NCBI GenBank assembly: GCA_025642065.1
Contig: JAODUP010000157.1
Coordinates: 138,501 to 202,500 of the forward strand
DNA: 64,000 nt
Source of the DNA: Paralvinella palmiformis
Lineage: Eukaryota > Annelida > Polychaeta > Terebellida > Alvinellidae
Direction of reading: 5' to 3'
The notes under the pieces are model-generated. The model had not been told where the DNA came from. It ran no database searches and saw nothing but the letters and a program-made list of their open reading frames with translations. This document shows, piece after piece, positions 47,891-61,691 of this stretch. Positions within the stretch are counted from its first letter, which is position 1. Each line of letters begins with the position of its first letter. The position numbers and the translations under genes were made by a program.

Positions 47891-50262
47891 TCCCCGAAAC
47901 ACCAACAAATAGTAGCGAAGATTCTTCCGCAACAGTTACAATCGGCTAACAATAGCCGTTAGATAACAATCTGACCCCATGTGACAGTGTCATCCAATCA
48001 TAAATGCAGTTTATGACAATCGTTTCCAACACTTTATCGTTGACCCGAAGTTCCGCAATCGATGGCAATCCGTTGAGTTCCTCATTATATCATAGATCGT
48101 AGTTCAGAGACGGAATAACGTTTCCAACGTCCAGAAGCCAACACTGATCCTACTACACTCGACCAATTGATTTCTTGTTATTTGCACGCAAAGAACTGAA
48201 GAGACCCACGGAATACACTAATCACGCTGTTGAGGGTCACTTGGCGTACTACTCCTGCCCAATATTCACAGAAATGACCCCAGCTTTATTGCGCTGACTT
48301 CGTTTTTATTTCTTACCCGAGCACTCCACGCTACTAGCAGTGCAAACATTTCACTACGATTAGTCCTGTTTCGGTGATTATTTTCTCCGTGAGTAACTTT
48401 CCCAGAGTCGGGCACAGTTTATGAAGTGCGAACCAGACGGTGGATAAAGGAAATTCGGCGGCGAACGTTAGCATTAAAGACGTGGTCGCCTGAATAGCGC
48501 CACGAAGTTTGCATTAATACAGATCGCAATAGAGAAGTAGCCGTTAACAGATTGTGGGAAGAGGAAAAAATCCATCCAAGTAAAAATGCGAAAAGATAAA
48601 AGTAAAAAAGACAAAGGCGTCTCCTTTTCGTTTAGTAGACTTAAACCAAGAGTTTGATCGCATTTCAACATACTAGCAGTGATCAAAGTGTTTTATTTTT
48701 TTTAATTTTAAGCCGAAATTGTTCACGGATGCTTGGTGTGGGGCTATTAATTACCAGAACCAGATCTTAATAAACTACATCATATAAAATAGAACTTTAA
48801 AGCGCAGTGCATCAATTAGGCCCAAACTATGCAGGATGAACTGGTTTCACTGCAGTATGTGGTAAAAATATCGAACCGCAGATGGAACGCTAGTCAAGTG
48901 CGATCCCCACAGGAAACGAAGTACAGTTTGGTATTAATAGCTTAAAACACGACATTGATATAATTAGCGTTAAAACACGTAAGGAGAGGTAATAAAACAC
49001 GCGGGAACAGAACTAAACTGAACGTAAATAGCCATTGGCATTTCGATGTGTTTGTAATATAATTATTGAGCAATTAGCCATTTTTGAAAATTGACTATTT
49101 CTTCGAGTCTCCCGCGACGTCATGACCAACAATCCCGAAAGCAATTCCTGTCAGTGTTCATTACGGACTGCATCATCCTGATTGGCAGGTAACTGATATC
49201 GCGACCAACGGCAATTCCATGAGGCTGTGCGGTAATTTTACCGTGTTTAGAAGTGTTTTGCGGTACTGTTTCTGTTACGCTAGTCCAACAGCAGTGCCCT
49301 TTCCGAAATGGTAAGGGCACACTGATAATATATTAACACGACTCTCACTTGACATGAAAACGAATCGTTCTCATCCTGTTTTATAAGTGTGTGATGCTGC
49401 GAGGAAGGGCTTTCGAGGATGCTCGTAGAATGCTGACCATTCCAACAGCGGGTCGAGCTTCCGTCGTAACGACAACACTACAATTAAACACAACATAATA
49501 AATGACTGAATAATCCCCGATATTGAACCGCACTCTGACGATAGAGAATGGACCATGGGGTTGACTCAAATTCACCGAGTCGTATATCGACAAGCGGGAG
49601 CGCGGGATGGCCGGGATCTGGCAGGAAAATCCTAATTTTATATAGATTAAAAGCTTTATGTAGATTAGATGATGGACCAGTTCGTCGAGCGTCATCTATC
49701 GGCTGCTTATTAAAGCAATTATTTTCCTGGAAGGCGGGAAGCCAGAAACGACTACGATGATGATGACGACGCAGTTAAAAGAGATGGATGGCTCTCGGGA
49801 ATGGCAACAAATAGGTTCAAAGATCAACTGGCACCATTTGCTGACGTCTGGAGATTACCGTAGAATGGCGCGTTTCGCCAACGAAGGCCGAATTATGACG
49901 GAGAACAGGCCCAAGATGAGGCGATTTGTATTTTATTTCGGCGGCGCCGTGGAATTAATTCCTCTTTAGGTTGATGGATTGCCGGAGGAGGAGATCGGCC
50001 AGCGCGGCGCGAAATGTAACACCAACCAGGTTTATGTCTCCGTCATATGAAAAAATGAGGATGACTTGTAACCAGAACTGCTTATCAGTACTCGAAATAA
50101 GTCAGATTATATCATAGAAGTAAGACTCTTGCTTACGACTTTATTTAGTGGCTTCGGTTTTGGTAGAAGATTTTCTGTAATAGTGTAAATCACGTTTGAT
50201 GATTTATGTTCATAAAAAAGGTCGTATTGTACTTAACACAGTACTGAGGACAGTCATTAATG

Positions 50263-50303
<41 letters not shown>

Positions 50304-50660
50304 TTGATAAATGCCTTTACTAACAAACGCCATTTAAAGTGGCTATACAGTAAAATCACATAACACAAATAATACTAATACATTATATCAATAATATATA
50401 AACATGTCAGCTCACGAACTAAATATCTCTTAACAATAATGTTAATATATAATTATTATAGGAATGGTGTCATGTGTAAATAACATTCTAGTTATTATCA
50501 GCTCTTACTTGTTGTACCTCTAAGTTAATGATAAATATGGAAGGCGGCACGAGTTCCCACGTCTTAAGGTATAAAGAAATAACATTTTGTGTAAGAGAAA
50601 GTAACAGTTTAAAGAAAATAAAAAGTCAAATATTTACTGCTACTACTACTGCTACTGCTG

Positions 50661-50693
<33 letters not shown>

Positions 50694-50904
50694 AGGCACT
50701 TTGCCGGAATTATCAAAATTTTATCAGTTTTTGTGTTATAACAGTTATGACAAAATAATTATGTTTATTTACACAGATGTATGCTTAGCAGTGTGACGTC
50801 ACAGACTTTCATGTAGTCATTTATATCTAGTCTACTATTTATACAAAACACCCCAGAAGAACACCGTTGAATCTGGTGCTATATACAATCACACATTATT
50901 ATCC

Positions 50905-50949
<45 letters not shown>

Positions 50950-51407
50950 TAACCTACGACCTCTAACATCATTTCCCTGCCAGTTAATGGGGTACCGAGT
51001 ATATAGCTGTTTTGACAGACTAATTTCATGAAGTTCCATTGGTATCGCAGCAATTACGAGAAAATATGTGGTTAGAAATAGCCCATTTACGTCATCGGAA
51101 CGCGAGACAGATGGCTTATCATCTGTCAAGGATTTCGTCTGGCAACAATGGAAGGCGTACTACCAAGAGAGAGATTTCAAACTGGTTTATTATAGCATAG
51201 ACAGGCAGCTGCTCTAAACGTCCAGGCTCCGACATGGAGTATGTACGGGATAGATGGCAGCTCAATACAAAGCCAGGATGCTAATAGGGACCCGTCTTAT
51301 TATATGTCCCAAGAGAAAACATATGTCCGGATGCACATAGAGGAATTCACTCACTGACTGACTGAGTGACTGCATAAAGAAATTGACTGTCTGACTGACT
51401 GAGTGAC
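47891..51407. other. intergenic, partly unique sequence
   Basis: (AAT)n at 50264-50303, (TAC)n at 50638-50692 and (TTA)n at 50911-50948. A GC-richer, non-repetitive patch at 49540-50040 could be regulatory. A CRE palindrome TGACGTCA is at 50794. No gene recognised; short frames here lack families. Confidence 0.5.
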
Positions 51408-51510
51408 TCACTCACTCACTCACTCACTCACTCACTCACTCACTCACTCACTCACTCACTCACTCACTCACTCACTCACTCACTCACTCACTCACTCACT
51501 CACTCACTCA
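51408..51510. repeat. (CTCA)n microsatellite
   Basis: About 103 bp of pure CTCA units, preceded by CTGA-type repeats from 51346. Confidence 0.95.
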
Positions 51511-51659
51511 ATTAATTAATTAACAATTGACAAAGATGGTGGACTCGTTAGTGTGTTTAATAATGCTTTATCGCTCACCTATTGACCATATTATGACGAG
51601 TTTCTTGTATTGGTTATAGCGCCCATAAAGTTATTGAGATATCATAAACCACAATAGAA

Positions 51660-51711
51660 AGAACACACAGACACACACACGCACACACACACACGCGCAC
51701 CCCCCCACACA

Positions 51712-51772
<61 letters not shown>

Positions 51773-51781
51773 GAGAGAGAG
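51660..51781. repeat. (CA)n and (GA)n microsatellite
   Basis: CA-rich block with a short C run, then a GA run of about 65 bp. Confidence 0.92.
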
Positions 51782-52199
51782 CTGACCTTTAGGCGATCTC
51801 CATTTGCCCTTTTCTCCAATTACATCTCGCCGAGTATTCTCTCATTATTCTCGATTTAACTACCATCCAGCCTTAAGAACGTGTAAATCCGAACACACGG
51901 ATCAGCTCTCGAGGGAGAACGAAACGTGTTCATAAAACATGAGTAAAAGCGCGGGACATCGCCGTCTGGAGCCATTATCGCTGAAGACCAGGACAGTAGA
52001 TTAATCACCTCCCCCCCCCCACCCGTATTCACCACTCTACACATGGCGGGTTTAATATGGAGAAATATAAAGAGAGCAAATTGTTTTAGACGAGATAACA
52101 TTTCAGCTTTTTACTCTTGTCAGGATAATGGCGGGCAGTCCTTTTATGAGCATTCTAAATGAAGAGAAATCTACCCTACGACATCCGGTTTACGGACAG
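51782..52199. other. unassigned intergenic sequence
   Basis: A C-run near 52010. No gene recognised. Confidence 0.5.
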
Positions 52200-52386
52200 G
52201 GGCGCCTCCGTGGTTTTGGTAGCGCGTTGGATCACAGATTGCTACCAACTGAGTTCGGATCTCGGCGTTGTAATATCTGAAGGGTGTTTCATCGTTGACT
52301 TCGCTTCATTAGCTTTGGAGGTCGCTCGGCCCTTTTAGCCTATCATGTGCATAAAAGTGGTCGTAAAACATCAATCAATCATCATC
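52200..52386 (+). mobile_element. SINE family A, full length (subfamily A1)
   Basis: GGGCGCCTCCGTGGTT, GTAGCGCGTTGGATCACAG, GAGTTCGGATCTCGGCG, body and tail CGTAAAACATCAATCAATC. Confidence 0.92.
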
Positions 52387-53160
52387 GTTTTATTGACAAA
52401 TGTTAAAAGCTCGACGACAACATTATTATACGATACAGATGTTTTGGTTTAGTGCCCTACACTAGCACTATCTCCACAAAACTGTGTCCTTTAATAAGGA
52501 AGTCGTCATCTCGTTCGCGATGTACGCCGTGACCTTGGATGGGGTCGATGGTGAACTGTATTTCGTTGATATGCAAATGACCTATAAGCTGGTTAATTTA
52601 CGGCGGCCTACGAATATCATTGTCCGTGCAGTCCAACGGGATCGATCTTCACGTTTTGTCATCATCCGATCCGGAATGAGGCGATGTCGAGTAAACGAGA
52701 ATCCCAAAAGGTCCGATTTGTGATCAAAACGGATAACTCGGGTCTCGAGACGGGCGTAAATAGTATCACTTGTCACTGGGCGCACTGACCTAGGAAGGAA
52801 TGCAATCAAGGGACTTGACGGATACCTTCGTTTACAGGATTTGGATTCCGATGCTGATAAAACGACACCACGTTGTTCCGTTACGGGCAGCCCATTAATA
52901 TATGTTTACTATTCAACCTAAATTCTGCTATTTTTAGCATTAAAACAAAATGGGGTTCGCATACTTCTGCAAAACATATTATGCCCTTAGATTGCTTTAT
53001 GCAATATCAAAATGCACCAAGAATATAATATAGGCGATGTTTTTTTTTAAATTAGGTTATATTATTTCTAACGAAAGCACACAACACCAAAAGAGTCGAT
53101 TCACTTATTTCCGGAGAATTTAGAACCAGTCGGGATACTCCGTTTACATAACTATATGGT
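52387..53160. other. intergenic with a POU octamer
   Basis: A perfect octamer ATGCAAAT sits at 52571-52578 within a non-repetitive GC-richer patch (52480-52860). No gene recognised. Confidence 0.4.
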
Positions 53161-53341
53161 ACGCCTCGTGGTATAACCGGTTGCGCGTTGGATCACAGAT
53201 CACTATCATCTGAGTTCGAATCTCGACGTGGGCATATCTGAAGGGTGTTTCATCTTTTACTTCGCTTCAATACCTTTGGAGGTCGCTAATTAGCCTACCT
53301 AGTGCACAAACGCGGCCGTAAAATATCAATCATCACCATCA
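53161..53341 (+). mobile_element. SINE family A (subfamily A1)
   Basis: TTGCGCGTTGGATCACAG, GAGTTCGAATCTCGACG, GGGCATATCTGAAGGGTG, a short deletion in the GGTCGCTC...TTAGCC region, and tail AAAATATCAATCATCACC. Confidence 0.88.
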
Positions 53342-54178
53342 GCGTCACATAACCGTATATTCCAGATTACAAAATCGTACCAATCGGCGCAAAACAGGAT
53401 GTTATTTGAGCAACGCAACCATTTTGGGTGTAACGCAAATGGGCAAAATCCTCGACAGAAAATTGATAGAGGCAGAACGAGTTATATAATAAATATTATT
53501 ACTTTTAAATTTGCTTTAGTCCCAAATAATAAATAATCTTTCAGTCATAAGTCGATTCTGAAAGGCTTAAACGTTACCACACAAGGTAGTGTAACCCTAC
53601 GCGATATATGCGCTATATCCGCCTTTCCCCCCCCCCCCACCTCTCGCTCGCTCGCGCGCGCGCGCATGTCATCTTGACATGTTATCTTGCGCTCCATCAA
53701 AATTAGAAGATGAAAATTAGTTCTTTTTATGGTCACGTCGCTTTGTATTCTTTTCTCAATGCCATTTCTTCTCTCCCTCACACAGAAAAGAAATAATATT
53801 TCTTTCCAACTATTCTTGTAAATTCCAAATCTCCGACCTTTCATCTCCTTTCCGTCCCAAATTGGCTTATTTAATTTAATATAAAATCTACGGCGGTATT
53901 AATTCATCGGTCAGTGCTAGATTGACGGAGCATTCCGTCACTAAATAGCAACCATAGCAACCATTTGTAAACACTTTGGTGTTTAATCTTTGGATGATTC
54001 CACGACTCTGCACCTCTTCACTTTGGCTGCCTCGGTGTTTACATCTGGCCGCTGTATGCTTCTACATCTGTTTCGGGGGGTGTCGATTACAACAGATGGT
54101 TTCTAAATCACCTTTCAGTGTTTACTTGCCATCAGTATAAAAATGTAAAACTGATATAATTTAATGTTGTTTTGGATA
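53342..54178. other. intergenic with CG-alternating hairpin
   Basis: A C-run near 53630, a (CG)n stretch and the hairpin CATGTCATCTTGACATG at about 53665-53681. No gene recognised. Confidence 0.5.
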
Positions 54179-54349
54179 GTGCCTCCATACGCTAATTGTA
54201 AACGCGGTCGACCACAGACCTATATCACACGAGTACAAATCTCGGGGTGGGTATGTCTGAAGCTGGTTGCATCTTTCACTTCGCCTCATTATCTTTAGAG
54301 GTCGCTCTACCAGTTTATTCTACTATGTGCACAAAAGTGGCCGTAAAAT
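54179..54349 (+). mobile_element. SINE family A, diverged
   Basis: GTGCCTCCATACGCTAA, GCGGTCGACCACAGACC, AAATCTCGGGGTGGGTATG, TTTCACTTCGCCTC and GCACAAAAGTGGCCGTAAAA. It mixes A1 and A2 features. Confidence 0.82.
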
Positions 54350-54730
54350 TAAATATTATCATTATTTATTTTCGTATGCGCTAAAACGAAGCATCATTAA
54401 ATGACGTGTTATCCCGATGTAAATGTCGTTGAACCTGACTCATTCACTGACTTACTCACTCACTCACCTATCCACCCACCCAACCACCCGTCTGAGCAAC
54501 AACTGGCCGTAATATAAAAACATAGGACTGATTAGATCTGTGAGACTTTAATGTCCGTCTTATTTTCTTGATGCAGAATATGCAAAATCAGTCATTTCAT
54601 GTTGCCAAGAGGCCAAATCCAGACAACTTTAAGTAGCTATGCAGGTCCTCCAATTTGCATCTGTTCGATTACTATGTTGTATGTGAAATATAAACGGTGA
54701 CAAAGAGTATACAAATTGGAAATAAATATG

Positions 54731-54914
54731 CTGATGATTGGTGTTATACGGCCACCTTTGTGCACATTGTAGGCTAAATGGGTCGAGCGACCTCCGGTGG
54801 TAATGAAGCGAAGTCAAAGATGTAACAACTTTCAGATACGCCATCGCCGAGATTCGAACACGGGTGGTAGTGATTGGTGGTCCAACACGCTACCGCTAGA
54901 CCACGGAGGTTCCC
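54731..54914 (-). mobile_element. SINE family A (subfamily A1), minus strand
   Basis: On the minus strand: GAACCTCCGTGGTCTAGCGG, TAGCGTGTTGGACCACC, GTGTTCGAATCTCGGCG, body and tail GGCCGTATAACACCAATCA. Confidence 0.9.
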
Positions 54915-55616
54915 GGGAAATAAATATAATTGTCATTGTGATTGTGATCATTATCCAGCCAAACGGAAACCGGACAAGAAATGCCAAATTACCAGAGCTA
55001 GCGTGATATAATGGTGTCTTCTGAAGCTTCTGAATAGACAGCCAAGTGTTTAACAATGGCTACACTTCGGCAGCAAAATTGAATAGACACCGGAAAGTTA
55101 CTTGACCTATCAGTGATGCCTTCTTTGATGGGTTTAATTAATTATTGAAAGATTATATGATTACATGGCTAGTAATCAACACGTTCTTGTCTTAAATACA
55201 GATGGGTATATCAATAATCCAATGGATCAGTGCAGGGTAAATGTTTAGGTCTGGATTCCAATTCTAGTGATAGCTGTAATTGTGAGATTCTTTCTTAGAA
55301 ATTATCTTTGTTCTGTGACATGTCTCATGTGTATCCAGTGATGGGGGCTAAACAAAGGGATCACTCATTCATGCATTCTGATTACGAGTAATGGAACATC
55401 GACCAATTCACATCTACACTCATCTACATAGCCATCTAGTCGGAAGTATTGATTCGTTGAAAGCTCGTGCCGTGTACACGCCTTTGTTGGATATCCATGT
55501 CGCATCAGTAGATATAGACGTCTAGTTTTATGAGCCTATGTTTGTCAGCCAAAAAAAAATTACGATCAGTTGACTTTGATCCAGAATTATAATGTGGGAT
55601 GAACTAAAAATGTTGC
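54915..55616. other. unassigned intergenic sequence
   Basis: No gene or known repeat recognised. Confidence 0.5.
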
Positions 55617-55746
55617 AGTTTTATGGCCAGTAGGCTAAATGGTCTAAACAATCTTCAAAGATGACGAAACGTAGCAGAGCTGTGGTTTGAACTTAGATGG
55701 TAGAGAACTGAGCCCAACCACGCAACCAATTAGGCCACGAAGACGC
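55617..55746 (-). mobile_element. SINE family A, diverged and shortened, minus strand
   Basis: On the minus strand: GCGTCTTCGTGGCCTAATTG, GCGTGGTTGGGCTCAG, AAGTTCAAACCACAGC, and TTTAGCCTACTGGCCATAAA. The middle of the body is shortened. Confidence 0.75.
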
Positions 55747-55747
55747 G

Positions 55748-58018
55748 ACACGTGAGATGAAGTATTTGGGTATAAATGTTGTAGAAAAATGGATAAATGA
55801 ATATATGAGAAAATAACAGAAATATTACAAGAAATATAAAGGCCTTCAGCCACTGACGCTTTATCTATAAAAATAGTTTCACATCTTACAGAGGAAATAT
55901 CTGGATTTACATACCTGTCATTCCCAGTTTAACAGCCTACTCCGAGTTATAAAACGAATTAATGAAAATGACCTGTCTAATGTTTCAGGCTAAGGCAACT
56001 TTGCCCGAACCTATCCATGGGCTGTTGTGAGTAGTAAATGACGGATTATAGGACGTCATCTAACATTCTCCGGCAATCACTATATCCCTCTCGAGACTGG
56101 AGACTCGCCTTGAAATGTGTCAACTGTCTAAAAACACGACACCTCTTCCGTGCCGCTATCGGCTCGTTTCGATCACGAATGTCATACGTGAACTGTACCA
56201 TCAATTTCATAATTTGAAATATGAGTCAACGTGCCGTCCTGTTGGTAATTCGCTCGATAAAACAAAGATTCCTTGGCTGGCCCGTTGCGATGAGATCGAT
56301 GCAGCCGATGGCCAAGGTTTAGGGACTCGCCTCGGGCCAACCCATGCAATGGCGGAGCACCAAAGAGACTCCTCCGCGGGATTTCAAAGAGGACGTCTCC
56401 ACTAATGAACAGCTGGAAGAAACAAATTAAATGCGACGTGATCTGATTTCGCGGTCAATTTCATTCCTCATCAACGGGACAGAACGAGACGTGGTAATAT
56501 TACGCACTCAGCTAGACCAGCTGAAGGCGGTATTCGTCTTTGGAAATTAAATCGTCGAAAACGAAATTTAAAAAAACCCACTGGATTGCAATTTAACAGC
56601 GCGAATGATTTCCATAACCAACGGGTAATTCGAAGTTTCAATACAGACGGGTAGAGAGCATAACGAGTCGTTCATAGTTCATCCACAACGTCGAAGCACA
56701 TCCATTATTCATAATGTTCTGTGATATATTCGCCACGTTCAGCGGGGGATCACTTTCGGCCCGAAATAATTCTTCATCGTCACATGACGGACGACGAATT
56801 GAGCGATCCAGGTGGTCGGGAACGTAAACCAGGGGACGATGTCAGACCCGGGCACTGGTGGGGTTCAGTAAGCGTTCCGGGATTCGGTCGGATCCGGATT
56901 TCTATTTAGAGATGAAATCCCCTAGGTGTCGCCTGTTAGATCGATTCGCCCGGATCGATCGCTAAATCCATTCCTCTTCGGGTCGATCTGGCCACAAGCG
57001 AAGAGAATTATCTCACCAACAAAAAGGGATTTTCGGTGACGGATGAATTATTCCTAGAGCTTATGACACTGAACCGCCTGGCTACCTGTTGTCGGCCATA
57101 TTGCGTTATGCTAATACGGTCTGCTTCAGCGCAGATGTCAGTCTTTTAATAGCAATTAAGCTAAATAGTTTTAATAGTAGTCGCTTCGTGACGCCTGCCC
57201 ATTGTAAAAAGTGACCTTTGAAGACAGTGACAATTGGGTTATATGGTTTATATAGTATTGCTTTGAAGAAAGATACATCAATTGAAAAATAGCTATAAAT
57301 AGAGCTGCTTAGATAATTAATCTAAACATTCTCACTACTGCCGTGATCTGACTTGGATGTTTTACACCCAAACTCCACGGCTGTAGGTGATTCGTATTTT
57401 GATTTTGCTTGGCGGCTTAGGGACTGGTGAGACATTACACATGTCTCAGCAAGAAAAGTCGCCACTCTGGATTCAGTCCCCTGAAGAAACGTCCAGAATT
57501 TGAATTCACGGTTCGAGATTCTCTGTGCCTGTGCCTTATTATACACAGCTAAAACACACACATTTATATATGGATATCTTCACGTTTCTCTTGTATTTAT
57601 CGATTTTTGGATGTTACAGGATACCTAATTAGTAAGTATATCCCATAAACTGCATTAGTTTTTTAGTTACAGAAAAATAGTATGAGTCGGATGTCTGTGA
57701 GCTTACATAAGTAGACCAAAGGTACAATCATAACCCGACCTACGTAATTAATTGGGTCAAAAAGCCGTGACCTAACCCAGTTTTATTTAGATAAAATTAC
57801 ACGAAGAAAGGCCTATATTATACGGATTATGTATTGTTGAAGGACACATTCGAAAAGAGCTGATAGATAAACAAATTTTCAATATTAAGTTTGCCTTTTC
57901 TAACCAAGGAGACCTATTCTATAATTGGACAATAATTTGGTAAAACATTTATTCTCCCTTTATATACTAATTGAATTATCAAAAATGAAAACCCATCCGT
58001 TGCCCATTGTTCTTTAAT

Positions 58019-58020
<2 letters not shown>
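55748..58020. other. intergenic, partly unique GC-richer sequence
   Basis: 56230-57010 is non-repetitive and CpG-containing, with patches such as CGATCCAGG and GGATCGATCGC, and could be regulatory. The second copy of the dispersed motif is at 57507. Frames at 56115-56405 and 56721-56909 have no family. Confidence 0.45.
57507..57558 (+). repeat. dispersed repeat, copy 2
   Basis: CACGGTTCGAGATTCTCTGT, GCCTGTGCCTTATTATACAC and AGCTAAAACACACA. Pair of 40481-40532. Confidence 0.7.

Positions 58021-58101
<81 letters not shown>
58021..58101. repeat. (TA)n microsatellite
   Basis: About 81 bp of uninterrupted TA. Confidence 0.95.
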
Positions 58102-58104
<3 letters not shown>

Positions 58105-59207
58105 TATTGTTAGAATACCCCTCTCGTGATCGCATGTGGTACAGCCTATATGAGTTCTTATAGTAATTTACTTAAGACATATACGTATGGCATTTGAAGA
58201 GTTCAAACTCAATTCAAGGACGATTTGAATGCCAAATCGTATTGGTACGAAGTCACATCAACGCAGTAGATTTTATTGGTTATGTTTTAAAGTCCATTGT
58301 CTATCTTTTGAGTGAAAATATGTAATATGAAGTTTATACGTTTCTCGAAGAAAACCTTGTTCAAACAGATAACCCTTTTGCTGGTGTGTAAAATTTCAAT
58401 CAAAAGAGGTGATCGTTTCCGGTTCAAATAAACTATTTTGGCACTCAGCAAGGCAAATTTGCCCATTTCTGGTATTTTTCGATAAGGCAAATCAAATCTT
58501 GCGCTTCCTTAGTTACAATGTTTCATCTAAATAGCAATGTCATGATGTCAATATTCGTATTAATAAATGATATATTGCCATATAGAATCGAGAAACACGC
58601 GATGTGTGTTCTCAGAACACTGGCGAATGTATATGGAACTTGCTAATCATGGCCATCTTGTGTAATTCGTGAAAGTAATTGCTGATTACGATTACATTTA
58701 CAATGTAATCTATTACGATTAGTTTGCATCTGGAAATGGCGAATAGCATTACCATTACCTCAGATCCTGTAATCGATTACAATCGATTACGATTACCGAT
58801 TACGATTACCCCACGCCTGATTCATAGGTGAACGATGAACTGCTGCGACCAGGGTTAGGTAGCTTCGATAGCAGAAACGCTCCATTCTAATCCAATTCGC
58901 AAAAGAAAAATGATTTGTAGATTTCGCCAACTTTTCGGGTTTTAGAATAACTCCCAATTCTAACCCTAATATGACAACTAACTGTCAGTCCGTAAATATT
59001 TAGTACTTTCATCAAAGTTTTGAAATCTAAAGCGCTTTATAACACGAAAGACATTACAGCTTGTAACATTCCAACCATCTGATTGATATTTCGTTGCTCA
59101 GTAAATCGATTAAGGTTTTACAATAAGCCAAAATAACATCAATTATTGACAATATATTCACAAGTATTCGTTACACGGCGCAGATGTAGGTAAATAACCC
59201 ACATTTC
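58102..59207. other. intergenic with GATTAC cluster
   Basis: 58683-58812 carries repeated GATTAC/GTAATC hexamers, including the palindrome GTAATCGATTAC. No gene recognised. Confidence 0.5.
58683..58812. repeat. GATTAC hexamer cluster
   Basis: Direct copies near 58684, 58690, 58775, 58785, 58791, 58798 and 58804, with inverted GTAATC copies near 58705 and 58769. It may be a decayed repeat with palindromic ends or a homeodomain-site cluster. Confidence 0.55.
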
Positions 59208-59495
<288 letters not shown>

Positions 59496-59982
59496 ATATC
59501 TGTGTGTGTGAGAGTCTGTGCGCGCACGTGTGAGAGCGAGCGAGTGAGCGCGTGTAAAGCCTTCAGTGAAACCTCAGAAAATTAAACATTGCATTAGTTC
59601 CAAATATAGCCTGCCGATCCAAATCTATTTTCATCATAACAACAAGTTTATTTTTAATATAATTAATAGCTAATATAAGTTCGTCACGTTCCATTAAGAT
59701 CTCTTCGAATATTGGCTTTCCCCATCTTCTCCCCGATATCGAGTCGGTCTGCTATCTACTCGCCTTACAGCTGTCATAAAGCTAGCCCGTACATTAAAGG
59801 GCGGCTTTTCTGGACGATTTGAAGTCGTACGTACTTAAGACGGGATGTCAACATGACGAGCTAGATAAATGGAAGGTCGTGATGACGTAGGCAGATATCG
59901 GGAATAGTTCATCAAACAAATGATATCAGCAGCGAAAGATGCCCAGTACCTGTTCTTAAATCTAACTGCCAAAGTTGTGGTT
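59496..59982. other. unassigned intergenic sequence
   Basis: No gene recognised. Confidence 0.5.
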
Positions 59983-60160
59983 GATGATGATGATGATGAT
60001 CGATGGTTTACGGCCACCTTTGTGCACATGGTAGGCTAAATGGGCCGAGCGACCTTCAAAGATAATGAAGCGAAGTGGAAGATGAAACACCCTTCGAATA
60101 TGCCTACACCGAGGTTCGAACTCAGGTGGTAGTGATCTGTGATTCGACACGATAATCTGC
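59983..60160 (-). mobile_element. SINE family A (subfamily A1), minus strand, 5'-truncated
   Basis: On the minus strand: AGATCACTACCACCTGAG, TTCGAACCTCGGTGTAGG, CATATTCGAAGGGTGTTTC, GGCCGTAAACCATCGATC and an expanded (ATC)n tail. The first part of the tRNA head is missing. Confidence 0.9.
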
Positions 60161-60549
60161 CAAAGCGAATGGCAGTTTTTGAACTGTATGAATACGGACA
60201 GTTGACTAACTTATTTATGTTCTACTCATCAGCGTATCTCACATCCGACATCAGGATGAGTATACATGAAATGTTTATTTAATGAGGGTGAGGAAGAGGG
60301 CTACGGATGTTTGTACTGACAACTTTATACTCGAAAATGGAGTATTTACTATTTAATTTAATATGTAAATATATCAATATACTAAACGCCTTAATAAATA
60401 AAACATGATACGAAATATGAGTTCGTAATATACACAGCATCTTTGAGTTATTTTACACGTTCTCATTATGGTAAATGATAACAACTCTCTGAATCCATTA
60501 ATTATTTTATGGATGAAAAATTCAGCAGAAATATGTAACAACTGCATTC
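60161..60549. other. unassigned intergenic sequence
   Basis: No gene recognised. Confidence 0.5.
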
Positions 60550-60607
60550 GACTGACTGACTGACTGACTGACTGACTGACTGACTGACTGACTGACTGAC
60601 TGACTGA
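60550..60607. repeat. (GACT)n microsatellite
   Basis: About 58 bp of GACT units. Confidence 0.95.
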
Positions 60608-60671
60608 CCAAATGGCCCGAACGCCCGACCGACCGACCGAGCGACTGACCGACCCACCCTGTCCACCTACT

Positions 60672-60785
60672 TCACTCACTCACTCACTCACTCACTCACT
60701 CACTCACTCACTCACTCACTCACTCACTCACTCACTCACTCACTCACTCACTCACTCACTCACTCACTCACTCACTCACTCACTG
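60672..60785. repeat. (CTCA)n microsatellite
   Basis: About 114 bp of CTCA units, with degenerate copies to about 60830. Confidence 0.95.

Positions 60786-61687
<902 letters not shown>

Positions 61688-61691
<4 letters not shown>

Noticed and set aside
49757..49969. 70-codon frame MMMTTQLKEMDG...
   Set aside because: No family match; lies in a patch better explained as noncoding unique sequence.
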